DNA of 64,000 nucleotides, from positions 2,254,501 through 2,318,500 of the forward strand of contig JAXRKN010000045.1 in assembly GCA_038502055.1 (NCBI GenBank). The letters run 5' to 3'. Origin of the DNA: Tanytarsus gracilentus (lineage: Eukaryota; Arthropoda; Insecta; Diptera; Chironomidae). Made by a program: the position numbers and the translations under genes. This document shows positions 1-13,504 of the stretch, one piece after another; the first letter of the stretch is position 1; every line of letters begins with the position of its first letter. Below the pieces are notes generated by a model, which was not told the DNA's origin, ran no database searches, and saw only the letters and a list, made by a program, of their open reading frames with translations.

Positions 1-956
1 GCTTGGAATCTGCGAATAGAGAAAAAATTATTGATTATGCAAAAAAAGAAAAACTTTCACGCTCTAGATCGTGTGTGCTTATATTGCATATACGGAAATC
101 AATTTTTGTGGCTACTATCCGATGCAGTTGAATAATGGCAATTTTTAATGTTTCATTTCTTGGTAATTTTTACACCATTAGCAAAATTGAAGAGCGAAAT
201 TTTAAGTGGCTTTGCATGAATGGCTGCAGTTGTAGATTTTTTAATTACTGATTGAATTTTCTTGAGTTGATTTTTCAGATACTAAACTTACCCATTCTTG
301 CCAGCAACATATGAGACTTTGCGAACTTTTCCATCTGGATCGACGTAGCTGTATTCACCACGTCTGTTTCCTTGGTCGTCAGTCTCTTCCTTGAAGTCAG
401 TGCCGTCTTCTTGTGTGTAAGCGGCACCGAATTGACCATTGCCACTCAAATATCTCTGTTCACTAATAATTGCTGCGTATTTTGGGTCTTTGTATTGCTG
501 AGCGCAAGATAGAGCCACGAGGGCAGAAAGAACGATCTGAGGGTAGAAATCGGAACCGTCATCATTTTGTTTAATTTTAATTTAAGAGGTTTAAAAATTT
601 AATTTTTCTTTTTTTAAAGTGAAACGAGCTTTTTCAATGAGTTTAAGAATTTTGAAGATTTTTTGGTGACACATGGAAAAAGCACTTGATAAAATCAAAT
701 TAAAACTTTTCAAATTGAAATCAAATAATTTTTTTCATCACTGGGATTTTTTGACTTCTTTCACATTAATTATTTTAATTTTATGCAAACTTAAAAATAT
801 CTTGATTAAAATTCATTTTTTCTTCTTTCACAAAATCCTTAAGGAGATTTTTCATTGAATAATTTATAAACTCTCACACAACACTTTGCAAGAATATTAA
901 ATTAATCCTCTTTATATGATTTGAAATCCATTTTAGACACTCACAAAACGAAACAT
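1..956 (-). CDS. RR-type (Rebers-Riddiford) cuticle protein, 5' part; exons 945-956, 292-536, 1-9, continuing off the left edge
   Basis: A structural chitin-binding cuticle protein secreted by epidermis. Exon 1 (945-956) encodes only MFRF and ends at donor GTGAGTG. Exon 2 (292-536) follows acceptor CCCTCAG and ends at GG|GTAAGT. A third exon begins at bases 9-1 after acceptor TTCGCAG and continues the frame as GFQA, the usual continuation of the RR consensus. Joined, residues 1 to about 17 form a signal peptide (MFRFIVLSALVALSCAQ) with likely cleavage after the CAQ. The chitin-binding 4 domain follows, with DGTDFKEETDDQGNRRGEYS then YVDPDGKVRKVSYVAGKNGF, close to the RR-1 pattern. A tiny first exon interrupting the signal peptide is typical of insect Cpr genes. 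The rest of the domain and the stop codon lie outside the window. Family is certain; the specific Cpr member is not assigned. Confidence 0.93.
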
Positions 957-1095
957 GATTAGAAGTAATTAATTTTTTTTTGGGTAAACTGCTTCAACAA
1001 TTTTTTATTTTTCGCGATAAAGCCTTCACACAAAACACGAAAGAAAAGTTAGACTATGATCGGAGAAGTTTAGTTCGATCGAGTGGAAAAGAAGG

Positions 1096-1133
1096 AACTG
1101 ATTATATTTCGATCAAATTCATTCGTTTTTATA
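1096..1133 (-). promoter_or_regulatory. Candidate core promoter of the cuticle protein gene (TATA box plus initiator)
   Basis: On the minus strand TATAAAAA lies at 1133-1126 and an arthropod-type initiator TCAGTT at 1101-1096. The distance from the first T of the TATA box to the initiator A (1099) is 34 bases, slightly longer than the usual 30-31. It predicts a 5' UTR of about 140 bases ahead of the ATG at 956. No better pair lies closer to the start. Inferred from motifs only. Confidence 0.5.
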
Positions 1134-1139
1134 GGCTGC

Positions 1140-4100
1140 CCCCAAAAAGCGAGAAAAATAAGCTACAAAGCCATTATAAGAGCGAGTTGAGCTATTGCAA
1201 TTCCGATTTTTAGCCTACACACGCACACCATCGCCATGTGAAAGAGGTAAAGTTGAGTGTGTATGAGTGCATTTCTATGAAGTACATTTCACTATATTTC
1301 TTGAAATGAGAAAAACCTTGGAAGTAGACACGCTCGTTGTTGCTTAGTTGTTCCTACTCTTTCTTGCTCTCCTCATGTATATGCACATAGTAACATGAAG
1401 AGAGACAAGAAATAAAATTATCTTTTTAAAAAAACTCGCTCGATCAGCTGCTGCAAGCATGTACAGTGGAGAAAATCGAGTATTTACCGAGTTCTCGTCT
1501 CAGTCGCATGCAATTCCCTATAAATATAACAAGAGTGGAGTGCTCAATGGCGATGACGTCGGATTGGATAAGAATTGTGAAATTAAAAGACTGTGCGGTG
1601 GACATTTGATTGGTAAATTGAACGTAATCAGCGATGATTGAATTTCAAGGTGTGGATAATTTTTAAATTTAAATTTTCAAAAGTTCTGAATTAATTTTTT
1701 TTTCTAAAACACACAAAAAAGTTTTCACTCGTCAAAATTTCTCTTTTCACCTTCTTAGAAATGTTTTAAAAAAATTTCATAACCATCGGATATCGTCAAG
1801 TAAAATCTTATCGTCGAACAAGGAGCGACATCGTCTACAATAGACGCCACACAATTTAGTTCACGCTCACTTGTGTATGACTTAATTTAAACACAAATAA
1901 TAAGCAATGAATTGCGGCAGATCAGTGAATGGTGTGGCGGGCGTCAATTGACCATTCATACATTCAAATAAAATTTAAATAACAGCAGAAAATTGTGTGA
2001 TGAAATTTTCGTGTTCGCTAACCTATTTTTAAGTTTTTTTCGGCACGTTGGCTCTTTTACGTATATTTGTTCATGCATGCACAATTCTATTGCTCTACAT
2101 GTGTTGATATACAAAAAAACCACACAATTTGCATCAGAGATATTGTGACGACGATAAAATTGTTATTTAATCGATTTTTGAAGCTTGCCATTTTCTCACT
2201 GTAGAAATTATGCATATGCATCATGCATTTAACTGCTACTACCACGCTCTATTTTCTCTTTGCTCTTCCGCATCGACAAATGAATGCGTTGAAAATTATA
2301 TTTATTTGCAACTTTCCGAGTGGTTTTTAAAATTTTCCATTTCTTTTTATTTTCCACCCTCAACAATTAGGATAATGCCAGCATTATAAATTAAGCTTTA
2401 TAAGTGTATAGCAACATAAATTTGTGTTGCGCTTCATGACCGTCTAAAAGTTGCAGCTTGCAGGTATAAAATGCAATCATAAAAAATTATATTCTCCTTT
2501 TGCATTTATGATGAACGCTCTCATGATGTTATTCCTAACTTTTTTCGTATAATGGAATAAAAAAGCTCGTTGCTTTTGTCGCAATAGCGAGGATGTTAGC
2601 AAAAGAGTAGAATGTACTTAATTTATTTTTGCTTTTTCACGGTTTTACTCGAGAAAAAGCATCAAAAGCTTGAAAGCAAATATTTAAATGCAAAAAAGGA
2701 TTTAAATTATTAAACATAAAAATACAAATATTTTTTCTTCTTAAACATATGATGCAACTCTTTAACCTCAACAATAGCGTCAATTAAAAAACATCTTTCT
2801 CATTTTATGTAAAAGAAAAATAATTGATCGAATTTCATTGAATTCATTGAACGTAAAAAGAAGACATAATCAATCGGGCGCTCGATGTGTGTGAAAAAAA
2901 GTGAAATAAGAGTGATTAGTTATTGAGCTATGGAATTTTTGATAGAAAAAGTAAAAAAATTCAATACAAAAATTAACGTTAAATATTTGAAATTTAACAA
3001 TAAAATAAGAGCTTTAAAATTTTACGAAATCAATGAAGGAAACCCCAAAATACCAATTTTAAACTGTCAAAAATTTTGACCACATTCAAAACTCTATCAA
3101 TCAAATGCAAATTGTCTCTTAATTAATTTGATAGCCACACACATAAAGCACATACACTCACTATAGAGTGACATTCTGCAATTTCCATTAATTTACCTCA
3201 AAGGGACGATAACAAAAGTTCCATTGTTTATTCAAAGCCACATCAGAACCATCGCTCGAAGCTTTTATTGTTGTTGCTCACGTTTCGTCGATGAAAATAA
3301 AATTAATCAAAGAGCTTTAAGCATTTACTTGCAAAACCTGCGCGCAAATAATATTTTCATGTTGATCTCGTTCACCTTGTCCGTCGCATTGACGCCTCTA
3401 ATGAATGTCGGCAGTTAAATGATTTTTGCATGGTCATGGGCGCAGCTAATTCTTGTTGTGACAATAAATTTTAAATTTTTCAGGAATTTTTATGATGTAA
3501 CTATAAGAAAAATCATTTTGTGGAGCTTTTTTGAACTGTGAATTAGAAAATATTTAAGTTTGAAGTTTTTAAAAAAATTAAAAGTTTTCACTTCTTGCTG
3601 ATTGACATTGCATATCACATAAACTACTCATTTAAGTGCGAAATTCTTCGAATATTTTCAAACGGCAGCAACATAAAACAACGCATTTTCTTCATGTCTG
3701 AAATAATTGCAAATAAATTGCCATGGAAGTAAAACTTAATTCGAGGAAGTTTAAGTGTTCTTCGGAATTTCTGTATTTGTTAAGTGAAATGGAGATATTG
3801 CATGCTCTAATTGCGCAGGCTACCCATTATTACTTTATCCATTGTTGGATCCATTACCCCTCTATAACTCTTTTCTGCTTGAACCAATATATAATATTCA
3901 ATAATAATATGTGTGCGCTTTAGTGTCACTGTGGTAATCGATGAAGAAAGAGCGCGAATAATGCACCAAAAATCGTTACATACACACAATTAAACTGAGA
4001 TATCCAATTACATAATAATAATTTTAAATATATCGTTCATAAATGGGTTAAGAAAAGAGCGCAAATATTTTATTGTGCATAAATTTAGACAACAATCAGA

Positions 4101-7100
4101 AATGAATTAGTATCCGAGGGCATATACATAGAGTTCATACGGACGTCAAGTGAATATTAATTATTAAGTGTTTTTAGCTTAACTTGCTGGTGTTTTGTGG
4201 TATGAAATAAATTTTGCGAATAATTCAAAAAAGTTTTAATAGATTGTAAAAAGTTTTTAATCTTAAGGCTGCAGTTTTTTTTATATTTTCAAAATATCTT
4301 AGTTCCTGTCTTGATTCTATTATTTTTAAAGAACTGGAATATTTTTTGTGTCCGCATATGGATTGAGTTTCAATAAAAAATTTAATAAATGTAAGATAAA
4401 AAATCATGGATTAAAACAATTCTAGGAAAACTAATTCAGGCACCATAAATCAAAGTTTAGAACACATTTTATTTGTTTTTTATCTCAATTTATTTGTCTC
4501 GCTCTAATTGCATAATATTTTCGATTTGTTGGCAAACAAGATTTAAAATTTCAATGTCAAGTTTAACTTTTTACCGTCCAAACACAAATGAGAGTGAGAT
4601 TAAGAGCAATGCTCCAAAATAATGAAACGAGTTCAACAACATGACTTCGCTAGAAAGATGCCTAGCGGGAAGTCGGATGAACACTAAAAGTTACTTAGCG
4701 CGCTAAAATTTGAAATAAATAAAAGTGTTAACTTCATGGAAATTTTTCATCACATTGCCTGCAACTGAAAATCGCAACTTGTACATATGCACCCGGATTT
4801 TAGGTGAGGCAGACATGGTTAAAAAAATCAGCTATTTATATTTTTATCTCCCAGCATTCCATGCAAGTTATGCAACCACATATGGAAAAAGTTTTGATTG
4901 TGTTCCATATAAAAAGGAGAAAATGCACCAGAAAACATTGGAATTGAATGAATTTTCTTGCACTCCCGCGTTCACAATTTTTCTGTATTGTGTTTGTGCT
5001 TCATCTGGACGATGAATTGTCTTAATTGTGTTCAAATTTATTTTATCACATCACGATGTGATTAATGCATTTTTCAGTGATAATCAAGGACATTAATTTT
5101 GTGAAGTCTCATACTAAAAATAAACTTTTTAACATTTCTTTACGTAAAATTTATCCGATAAGATGCAAAAACAATTCGATTCACATGACTTGAGACAAAA
5201 AAAATTTATTACGCATTTTTGCACTCGCATGTGACTCATGCATGAACTCACATTCTTTGTCTCGTGAGATGTTGCGATGACGATAATCTCGATTGTCATT
5301 TAGAATACGTAAATATATGTCAATTCGGTTTTGAAACAACACGATAAAAAGCTCGAATAGAAATGCTCGTCATATCAAACAAAAGATTAAATTGTTTTTT
5401 AGTTCTTGTGCATGCTGCTGAATTTTGAATAGAAAATTGAGTTTTATATTCCGAGAAGAGTGTCAAGAACAAAATGGAGAAATTTATGAATTTTTTACAG
5501 ATAATTTTTTTTTAAGGATTTAATAAATATAGAAAATGTGACAACAAACAGAAAAAAGTTTTTAAATAATTTTTACAATTTAATTCAGAAAAATTAAAAC
5601 TACATAAAATTTTATAGAAATAAATAAACCTCAACTATTAGATTTTCTAATCAGAAGCACTCTCTCTGACCGAAAGTAAAATTTATGTGAAAACTAAAAG
5701 AAACCAGTAAAGATTTAGTGCTGTCCTCGACAGCATGCTCGACCCTTAACGTGATCAAAAAGACGTAAAATAAATTTTCTCTTAGAGTCTGCGATATTGT
5801 GCGATGAAAATTTACCTTCATAAAATAAAATTTGGTTTGCAATATATTTTTTGACAAAAATGTAAGAATTGATGAAAAACATATTTATTCCTAGTTATTT
5901 TAAATTTAGAAAACATAATCTAAAAATTATTTATAAGTAATTTTCCCTTGATTAATTTACGACAAATTTTAATAAAAAATTTATATTGATCAATTATGCA
6001 CAGATTTCAGTATTAAGTCAACAGAATGTAATTTTTTTATTTTATCTCAATATGTGAGTGAAAATCAAGAAGTCAAAGGTACACGAACACCCTTTCCTAC
6101 CCTTTCGAAATCCTCTCTAATGTGCAATTCAACCTTTTAAATCTCGCTTTTCATTTTTCTTCAGATTAATTTGTAAATTGAAACTGGATTTTTATCTGCA
6201 AGAGTGATTTCATCCTGATGCAACACATCTAGGGAAGATTTGAAAAGATTTTTGATATTTTGTAGCGCTCTGCAACATTCATGGTTGATGATCTTGATTG
6301 AAAGATATTGAGTTACAGACAAAAAATAACTTCAGAAGTCATTTGAAGATGAGTCACAATGAAAGAAGTCAAATATTTATTGAATTTTTCAACCTAATAT
6401 TTTTAATAAATTTTCAAAAAATTCTGAATTTAATTTATTTTTAAATAATTTCATCTTAGAGACCTCAACTAAATCCTTCCATTGTGATTTTGTTCTATTT
6501 TACGTCTCAATTAGATGTAATGACTCAGATAAATGCCTTTTTCTCCATTCAATTTACGCACACATTGTCATTCAATAGAAAAATATGAAAAAACTAACTT
6601 TAGACTTTGGCTTTTGTTGACTGCATTCACATACACGTTTATGAAAATATACAGGGGACATAAATGGCTACAAGGCATAAAATCGAGATAATTTTTTTCT
6701 ACCTAGAGCATTCACAATGTTCCACAAACACAAGCACGAAAAAAAATCAACCCGGTCTCGATTGTGAATAAAAGCAGTCGGAGATAATTTTCGGAATTAA
6801 ATCTCCATAAATAGGTATTTGAGTTCTCTCTGCACATCCCTAATAACAACAATGAGGAGATTTTTTTTCGAGAGCCAGCTGGCAAAAAAGGAACAACTTC
6901 AAAAAGTTAAAAATAGAGAGAGTAAAAATCAAATTGCAAACTCGTGTGTGTTGATGAAGTTTCGAAAAATTAATCTAATTTTCTGTAAATGCACTCGAGA
7001 GGCAGCCCACAGCAGAAAATTAAATTTTCTAAAACTTTAAATTAAATTTTTGCCACCCATAAATTGTTTGCCTTACAAACTTTGAAATTTGTCAAGAAGA

Positions 7101-8774
7101 AAATTATTAAAGTTTGAAAACTTCAAGAATGAATAATTTAACGCTTCATTAGTAAATTTTTCGGGTGTTGCTCAATCATTAGATGCTAATTGGATGACTC
7201 TTAAGAGCTTATAATTGAAGGCGACGGTGTGTGAAGTACGCGAAAAAATTTAATTGCCATGACGCTGATTTTAGAGAAGAATCTATTAATAAAGTTGTTT
7301 CTGGACTGTTTGATGGATTAAATTATGATTTTTTTGTATACATCTGATGATTAAAATAAAAATTATTAAATGGAATTACTTTTTTAATTTGTTTCAGCTC
7401 TGCAACAAAATATTTTAAAATACTCACAAATAATTTAAATTTGTCACTTAAAACTTTTTTCTTCTCCCTTACAAATTAATTTCAGACACATTTTTGATAC
7501 TAATTTATTTTTAGCTTCTTCCAAAAACCTAATTCGAAATCAATTGCCATCATCATACATTCGTCTAATGATGGTCGTGTGTAATTCGATGGAAAGAGCG
7601 ATCAAACCGCAATTACTCGTACGCAGACATATTGTGTGCAGTGAAAAAGCAATTATAAAATTGAACTCACAAAATACCCCTTTTCATAAAAGTTTTTACA
7701 TGTTTCATCATTTATAAGTACACAAGAGAAAAATTATAATCCATAATTCCATTGTTATTGCGTTATTTGTGCGTGTGTACCGCATTTAAAAGAAATTAGA
7801 GGATAAAATGGCAATGAAAATGAACGTTTGGGTGAGATGATGAGCGATGACTTCGTGTTTTTTTGAACAGAGATAAAAACTTTAATAATTTCATGGATTT
7901 TAAATATTTTACTACAGCTCAAAATTTAACTCATTTTGTTCTTCTTAATTTTTGCTTTTTATCTTACTGCACCACGAGTTGTTATTAAAAAATTAAGATT
8001 TACTCATGTAAATTAAAAATTCACAAAAACTTTTCATTTCCGCCCGAAATTTTTTTGAGACGTCTGAAAAGTTTTTACTTCAACAACTATAGACGTCTGT
8101 CTCATCGGAAATACTGACTGAAATTTTTTTACTCACAGTGGAAATTTTAATTAGTTGTTTCAAGCAATTAAAACTGATTTAGATTGAAGGAGGAAGAGAA
8201 AAGCTGACAAGAAATTAAAGAACATCCGATGTGAACCCAAAGATTCGCTCAAATTAACGAAATTAAAAAGTTTATTTTCAATTCTTCTTATAAACTTTTT
8301 AACGTTAATTTTCAACAACGGACACAGCTTGAAAAACATCGTGAATATCCATTAACTAAATCTTCTCACAAATAATTCCAACCACCCTCATTTCACTCTC
8401 ACTTAATTGCCTAAACAAACATGAATCAAAAATCAAATCCGGTTGCATCGCATTTATGATAGTTCCCTTCAAAAAATTTGTCTCTCATGCAACTTATGAG
8501 ACTTCTAAAGCTTTTTTTGTCATCACTTTTAATATTCCCTCCCCTAATAATTCTAATGTGACAATGGTTGAGTTTTTTTGATAGTTTGACAAATTTAATG
8601 ATGTCATTATCCTCATCAAGAGATTTGGTTGCGATGATGTCGATTATAACTATGACAACGATGATGATGAGTTGAGTGAGGACTGTCGGTTGAGGTTCTG
8701 GCTTGGGATTTAAAATATGATGAATGGAAATTGCGGCAAATATGATGGAAATTTTTACAAACCACTTAAAATTA
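1140..8774. other. Intergenic, no gene recognised
   Basis: AT-rich sequence with only short open frames that show no domain, no codon bias and no convincing splice sites. One imperfect inverted repeat was seen (arms 1843-1852 and 1932-1945, around GACGCCACAC / GTGTGGCGGGCGTC). Nothing else is supportable; regulatory DNA of the cuticle gene may lie at the left end. Confidence 0.6.
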
Positions 8775-9157
8775 TAGCTCCGCTATATATTAATTTTGGA
8801 TTTCTCCAAAACCAGTTTTTGGCCCCTAGTGCCAAGACATTACATTGTGCAATATCAAAACATATACTCAAATGATAGGCCTAGCCAAACCCTACAAACT
8901 GGTAAAAACAGATTTGAAATCGGTTGCTCCTACGAGGAGTTAGAGCCATTTAAGTCATCTTACTTTCTCACTTTCTTACTTTCTCACGATCTTAGTGGGC
9001 GGCATATCTCAAGAACGGCTGGTTGGATTTGAATTGGGTTTGTGGCTAAAGATCGGGTTTTGGTTCTAGTTGTGCAAGAAGTATTTAGTTTTGAGGTATG
9101 ACCCTTCAAGGACCGTCCCTGAGTGCAAAAATGTCCTTTTTCATACAAATTTTCTCT

Positions 9158-9397
9158 TATATGGCTTCATGGGTATCGTTGAACTCGTAATTGGACCAGG
9201 AATCGATTGGCATTGACGATTTTTGAGGAGTGTCCATCATGGCCGGCCAGGAGTGCCACTAATGTCCATTTTTCAGAACTATGGCTTCATGTATGTCGTT
9301 GAACTCGTCATTGCATCAGGAATCGATTGACACTGACGATTTTTGAGGAATGTCCATCATGGCCGGCCAGGAGTGCCACTAATGTCCATTTTTTTTC
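9158..9397. repeat. 120-bp tandem repeat, units 1 and 2
   Basis: Two adjacent copies of a 120-bp unit, phased by ATGGCTTCAT at 9161 and 9281 and by GGCCGGCCAGGAGTGCCACT at 9241 and 9361. The copies differ by scattered substitutions. The array is broken after CCATTTTT near 9395 and resumes at 10390 with the base expected for the next unit, so the intervening sequence is an insertion. Confidence 0.9.
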
Positions 9398-9876
9398 TCC
9401 CTTCTCTCTTATTTCTACACAATCGTCTCAACTCTCTCTTCTCTATGTGACGATCTTGTTCAACAGCTGTTGCGAAGCAACAGATGTTGTGTAAAAAAAA
9501 CGGTCAAAAAATATTTAAAAAAAAAATTCTTACATGCGCTCAATACTTCAACACCATCAACTTCACCACTCACCCTCTTCCCTCGATAATCATGCGCTCT
9601 CACTGTCGTACCCCCAATTCATTTTCATACTGTGACAAGATTAAAGATAACGAGAGAAGAAGTGCAAAATCATTCATGTTACCAAAGATGAAATAAATAA
9701 TAATTTTAGAAAGAGTTAATTCTTGTTGGAACCAATAAAACAGTCAATCATAACGGTGAAATTAAAATCTTGCTCGCGATCAATTCAAACATTCACATGC
9801 TTAATTTTCAAAAAGTAATTTTTGTTACCAAATTAAGTACAATAAATTTGATCAGGAAAAAGGGCTAAATAAAATA

Positions 9877-10390
9877 AGTAAAAAAAATTTAACAACACTC
9901 CCTTCTCTTTGGACAACTAGGTATTTCGCACGGAAAAGTATTAAATAAAATAAAATCAGTAAACATTTTGACATTTTTATACATTTTGTTATAGCTTTCT
10001 TGTAAACTTAAAACTAAATTTTGGTATTTGCTTTATCGCAACATATTAAACATATGTATGCAATACTTGAATGAATTTAATATTGGAATTTAAGATCCAA
10101 AAATTAGAGAAGTGGAGCGGTTTTAAAAAACATCAAACAGACAAAAATTTCCGCTCCACTTCTCAAATTTTTGGATCTTAAATTCCAATATTAAATTCAT
10201 TCAAGTATTGCATACATATGTTTAATATGTTGCGATAAAGCAAATACCAAAATTTAGTTTTAAGTTTACAAGAAAGCTATAAAAAAATGTATAAAAATGT
10301 CAAAATGTTTACTGATTTAATTTTATTTAATCTTTTCCGTGCGAAATACCTATTCAAAGAGAATGTTGTTAAATTTTTTTACTTTTTTAT
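9877..10390. repeat. Large foldback: about 240-bp inverted arms around a 30-bp loop
   Basis: The left arm (about 9877-10120) and right arm (about 10151-10390) are near-perfect reverse complements. For example GAAGTGGAGCGG at the inner end of the left arm faces CCGCTCCACTTC, and GGTATTTCGCACGGAAAAG near the outer end faces its complement around 10335-10353. The loop is 10121-10150. The arms differ by a few indels, for example an extra stretch near 9898-9910. No target duplication is evident at its ends. It sits inside the interrupted tandem array and is probably a foldback/MITE insertion. Confidence 0.9.
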
Positions 10391-10628
10391 TCAGAACTAT
10401 GGCTTCATGTATGTCGTTGAACTTGTCATTGGACCAGGAATCGATTGACATAGATGATTTTTGAGGAATGTACATCATGGTCGGCCAGGAGTGCTACTAA
10501 TGTCCATTTTTCAGAACTATGGCTTCATGTATGTCGTTGAACTCGTCATTGCATCAGGAATCGATTGACACTGACGATTTTTGAGGAATGTCCATCATGG
10601 TCGGTCAGGAGTGCCACTAATGCCCATT
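10390..10628. repeat. 120-bp tandem repeat, units 3 and 4
   Basis: Continuation of the array seen at 9158-9397: ATGGCTTCAT recurs at 10399 and 10519, again 120 bases apart, with the same internal words (AATCGATTGACA, GACGATTTTTGAGGAATGT). From the phase of unit 3 the sequence inserted between units 2 and 3 is about 998 bp. Confidence 0.9.
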
Positions 10629-10662
10629 GCAACGGAGTAGGGTACTTATCTATGCGGAGCTA

Positions 10663-13504
10663 TTGGAAATGGCAACGCCGTTTGCAGACCCATCTTGTTT
10701 TTCAAATGAGATTACAATTTTGTTTATCGAATTTTTAATTTTTAAAAGTTACATTAAATTTAAAGTTGTAAAACAAAATATTTTTTTACTGTAAATTTAC
10801 TTTTAATCATGTCATTTTTCGTATTTGTGAACATCGACAGATGCTTCAAAAACTAAATCACTGTATTGTTTGCTCTTAGAATAATTTTTCGACTTTATCG
10901 GATGATTAAAAGGTCTATTTTAGACAATGCAGAACAACAACAATCCCTCCTCATCCAAAGTCGATCATTTTATGAAGGCAGCGATTAAAATCAATCGACA
11001 CATGCACAGATGTTCAGGATTCACATACAAATACAACGTGGAATAGATCGCACACGCTTCAAAGAATTTAATTTTCGATAAACAAAGTTGAGAGCTTGAA
11101 AAATCACTCGCAACATTGGCCATCGACAATCACCACCATTTTTGTCATAAATCACATGAAATGCAGCATGAAGAGGAGGGAAGAGAGATGACACAATATT
11201 TTTTACGTGTATGACACTCATACATCAATAGAGAGATGTGTATGCAACCCGCTGTGTGCTGAGCATATTGTCGTGACAAAAGATGGCAACTGAAAATCCC
11301 AACACTGTCACTAATGACACTTATTTAAATTAATTGATGATGTTGGATGTTTTGCAACAACAAAAACCACAAGATATGTTGAAAGGAAAATAACAAATTT
11401 TGAGACATAAACACTTGAGAGAAATTAGGGGGTTAATTATGTAAATTAGTGAGATGAGGTAATTATGGTTATGATTAATTTTGATACAGTTTAAAATGTG
11501 ATTCTAAAATAAATTTAAAAAACTTCAAAATTTTGTAAATTTTCGAGGACTTTTTAAAATTTTTACACGACACTTTTCAATCGTCACTTTTAAACGTTGA
11601 AAATCTCAAAAAGATCCCTCATATGTGTCTCAATACTCTTCATGCAAAACAAATAAAATAGCTTCTCTTCCCTGCTGCAGCGTGTACTTCTAGTCTCTCT
11701 CTAAAATCAGCCTCACTAAAATAACTGTAACAATGGCATTATAATCCCTTATAGCATACACAGAAGAATGGTTAAAATGGCAATAAGGCGAAAAAGGGAG
11801 ATTTTCAGATTTTTTTATATGCCATCGACTGTTTGCATTTAATTTAATGTACACGTTTGAAGTGCTTGATGTCGACGCTTTGGGACGATTATCTTTCTAT
11901 TATATTCGAAACAAAATCACATTTCACTTTATGTTGATTGCGAAGATTTTTTACGCTTGTCGCAGTGAAGCCGTTGAAGAACTTTTGAATATTATTGAGA
12001 AAGTTTTTGATGGTTATTGAAGTTTTCAAATTTTATTAAAATGAATCTTTTGATCTCACAGTGGTTTATTGAAGAAAATATATCTTGTATTCATTTTTAT
12101 ACTTTTTATAATTTTTTTTGACCTCGCCAAATATTCTGAAATTATTTTTCTTTTCTCCATATGAAAGTAAGACATAATCAGCTACCAAAGTTAAGAATTT
12201 TATGTACCCATAAAACTATGTGTTTTTGAACGAGACTTTTCTCTAAAACTATGCATGAAACTTCATTACTTTTTTATATCAAATTTTTTGTTACTATCTC
12301 TCCTATTTATTTTTAAAATATGCCTGTCAAAACAAGCTTTGGAAGTGCTTTAAAATTGAAAAAATCAGAGACCCCAATCGCCTTTTCGTAGAATCATTGT
12401 ACGTTCTTTGCAATGTTCCGCAATGAGAATGTGACCACAAATTCTCAGAGACAAGGCTTGAAATAATCAGGTGTTTTAAATTTCGTCTGCTACTTTTTGC
12501 TACTTTGAGAGAAAATAGACTTCAAAAATTCACAAAAATCTCACTTTTTATATGAAAAAGTGATGAAAATTTTCACAAGAAAATTAAAATCGTTGATAAA
12601 TCAACCTTTATACCGATCATAGCAAATAAACATTAAATGTTATATTTTCTTCAGGATGAAACCACTGTGGATCTTTAAGTAATTTATATAAAAATTTAGA
12701 ATTAATTTACTTCACTTTAGAAACTTCAAAAATTCCTCTAGAATTTCCAGAATTACTGATAAATATTTTTCTTATCAATTACTTCATAAACCACAGCTGA
12801 TTAAATCAAGGAGAAATCCTTCGAGACTAATTTTAAAGAGCAAAAGTCAGAAGCCATGCAAAAGTTACCCTTACTATCTCCATCACCAGCAAATGGAATG
12901 TTAAGCCACATAAAAAACTTCTTTTTCTCTTTTCTATTTATTTATCATCATCTCGATCTGCACCGGCAACAATTTCTTTTTCCCAAAGAGATTTTAGTGA
13001 GGATTAAATTTTTTCCATTCCAGAAAACCTTTTTTGTGTGGCTAAAAATGCAAATTTCATTGTTTTGTAGAGTATGCAAAAAAAAGTCCTTGTGCTTCAT
13101 GCCGAAAAATTCCCACAAAAATGGACTAACATTGTGCCGACAACTTTTTTGAATGGTCATTTTTCTCTTTATTGTGCTTAACTGCAATTACATTCGGAAC
13201 ATTTCTTTTTCGGTAAAAAGGATTTATTTATTTTTATTTGTGACTGTTTGTTGTTCATTACAAAAAATTCTGAAGGTGTAAGAAGTCTTTCACTCTCGTA
13301 ATTAAGGTTGAATTATTCAATGCTTCATGCTAAAAACTAGGGGTGGAAACTAGAAATAAATTATTAAAATGTATAACTTTAAAAAATATTCTAAATAAAC
13401 ACCAATTAAAATTAATTTCATCGCTTAGTTCTTAATTTAAAATCCCTAAAGCACATCAAGTGCTATTAAACTTTATAGTCGAATTTCTTGCGCGAAATAA
13501 AATG
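10663..13504. other. Intergenic, no gene recognised
   Basis: AT-rich DNA between the composite repeat and the 3' end of enkurin. Open frames of 66-98 codons here (for example near 11021-11221 and 12856-13187) lack domains and consist mostly of Phe/Lys/Leu from A/T runs. Nothing supportable. Confidence 0.6.

Larger units (their letters stand above)
8777..10660. mobile_element. Non-autonomous composite repeat with short terminal inverted repeats, flanked by TA
   Basis: The left end reads TA-GCTCCGCTATATA (TA at 8775-8776) and the right end ATCTATGCGGAGC-TA (TA at 10661-10662). The outer GCTCCGC/GCGGAGC are exact inverted copies and the next bases are similar. A TA duplication with short inverted ends is what Tc1/mariner-type transposases produce, so this may be a MITE-like passenger; that class is inference. 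The interior has no coding potential. It has unique sequence (8784-9157), 120-bp tandem units (from 9158 and from 10390) and an insertion of about 1 kb that interrupts the tandem array and carries a large foldback. With only 7-11 matching terminal bases, chance ends cannot be excluded. Confidence 0.5.

Noticed and set aside
980..1213. 77-codon plus-strand frame opposite the cuticle promoter
   Set aside because: It overlaps the predicted TATA/initiator of the minus-strand gene, has no ATG-defined start and matches no domain.
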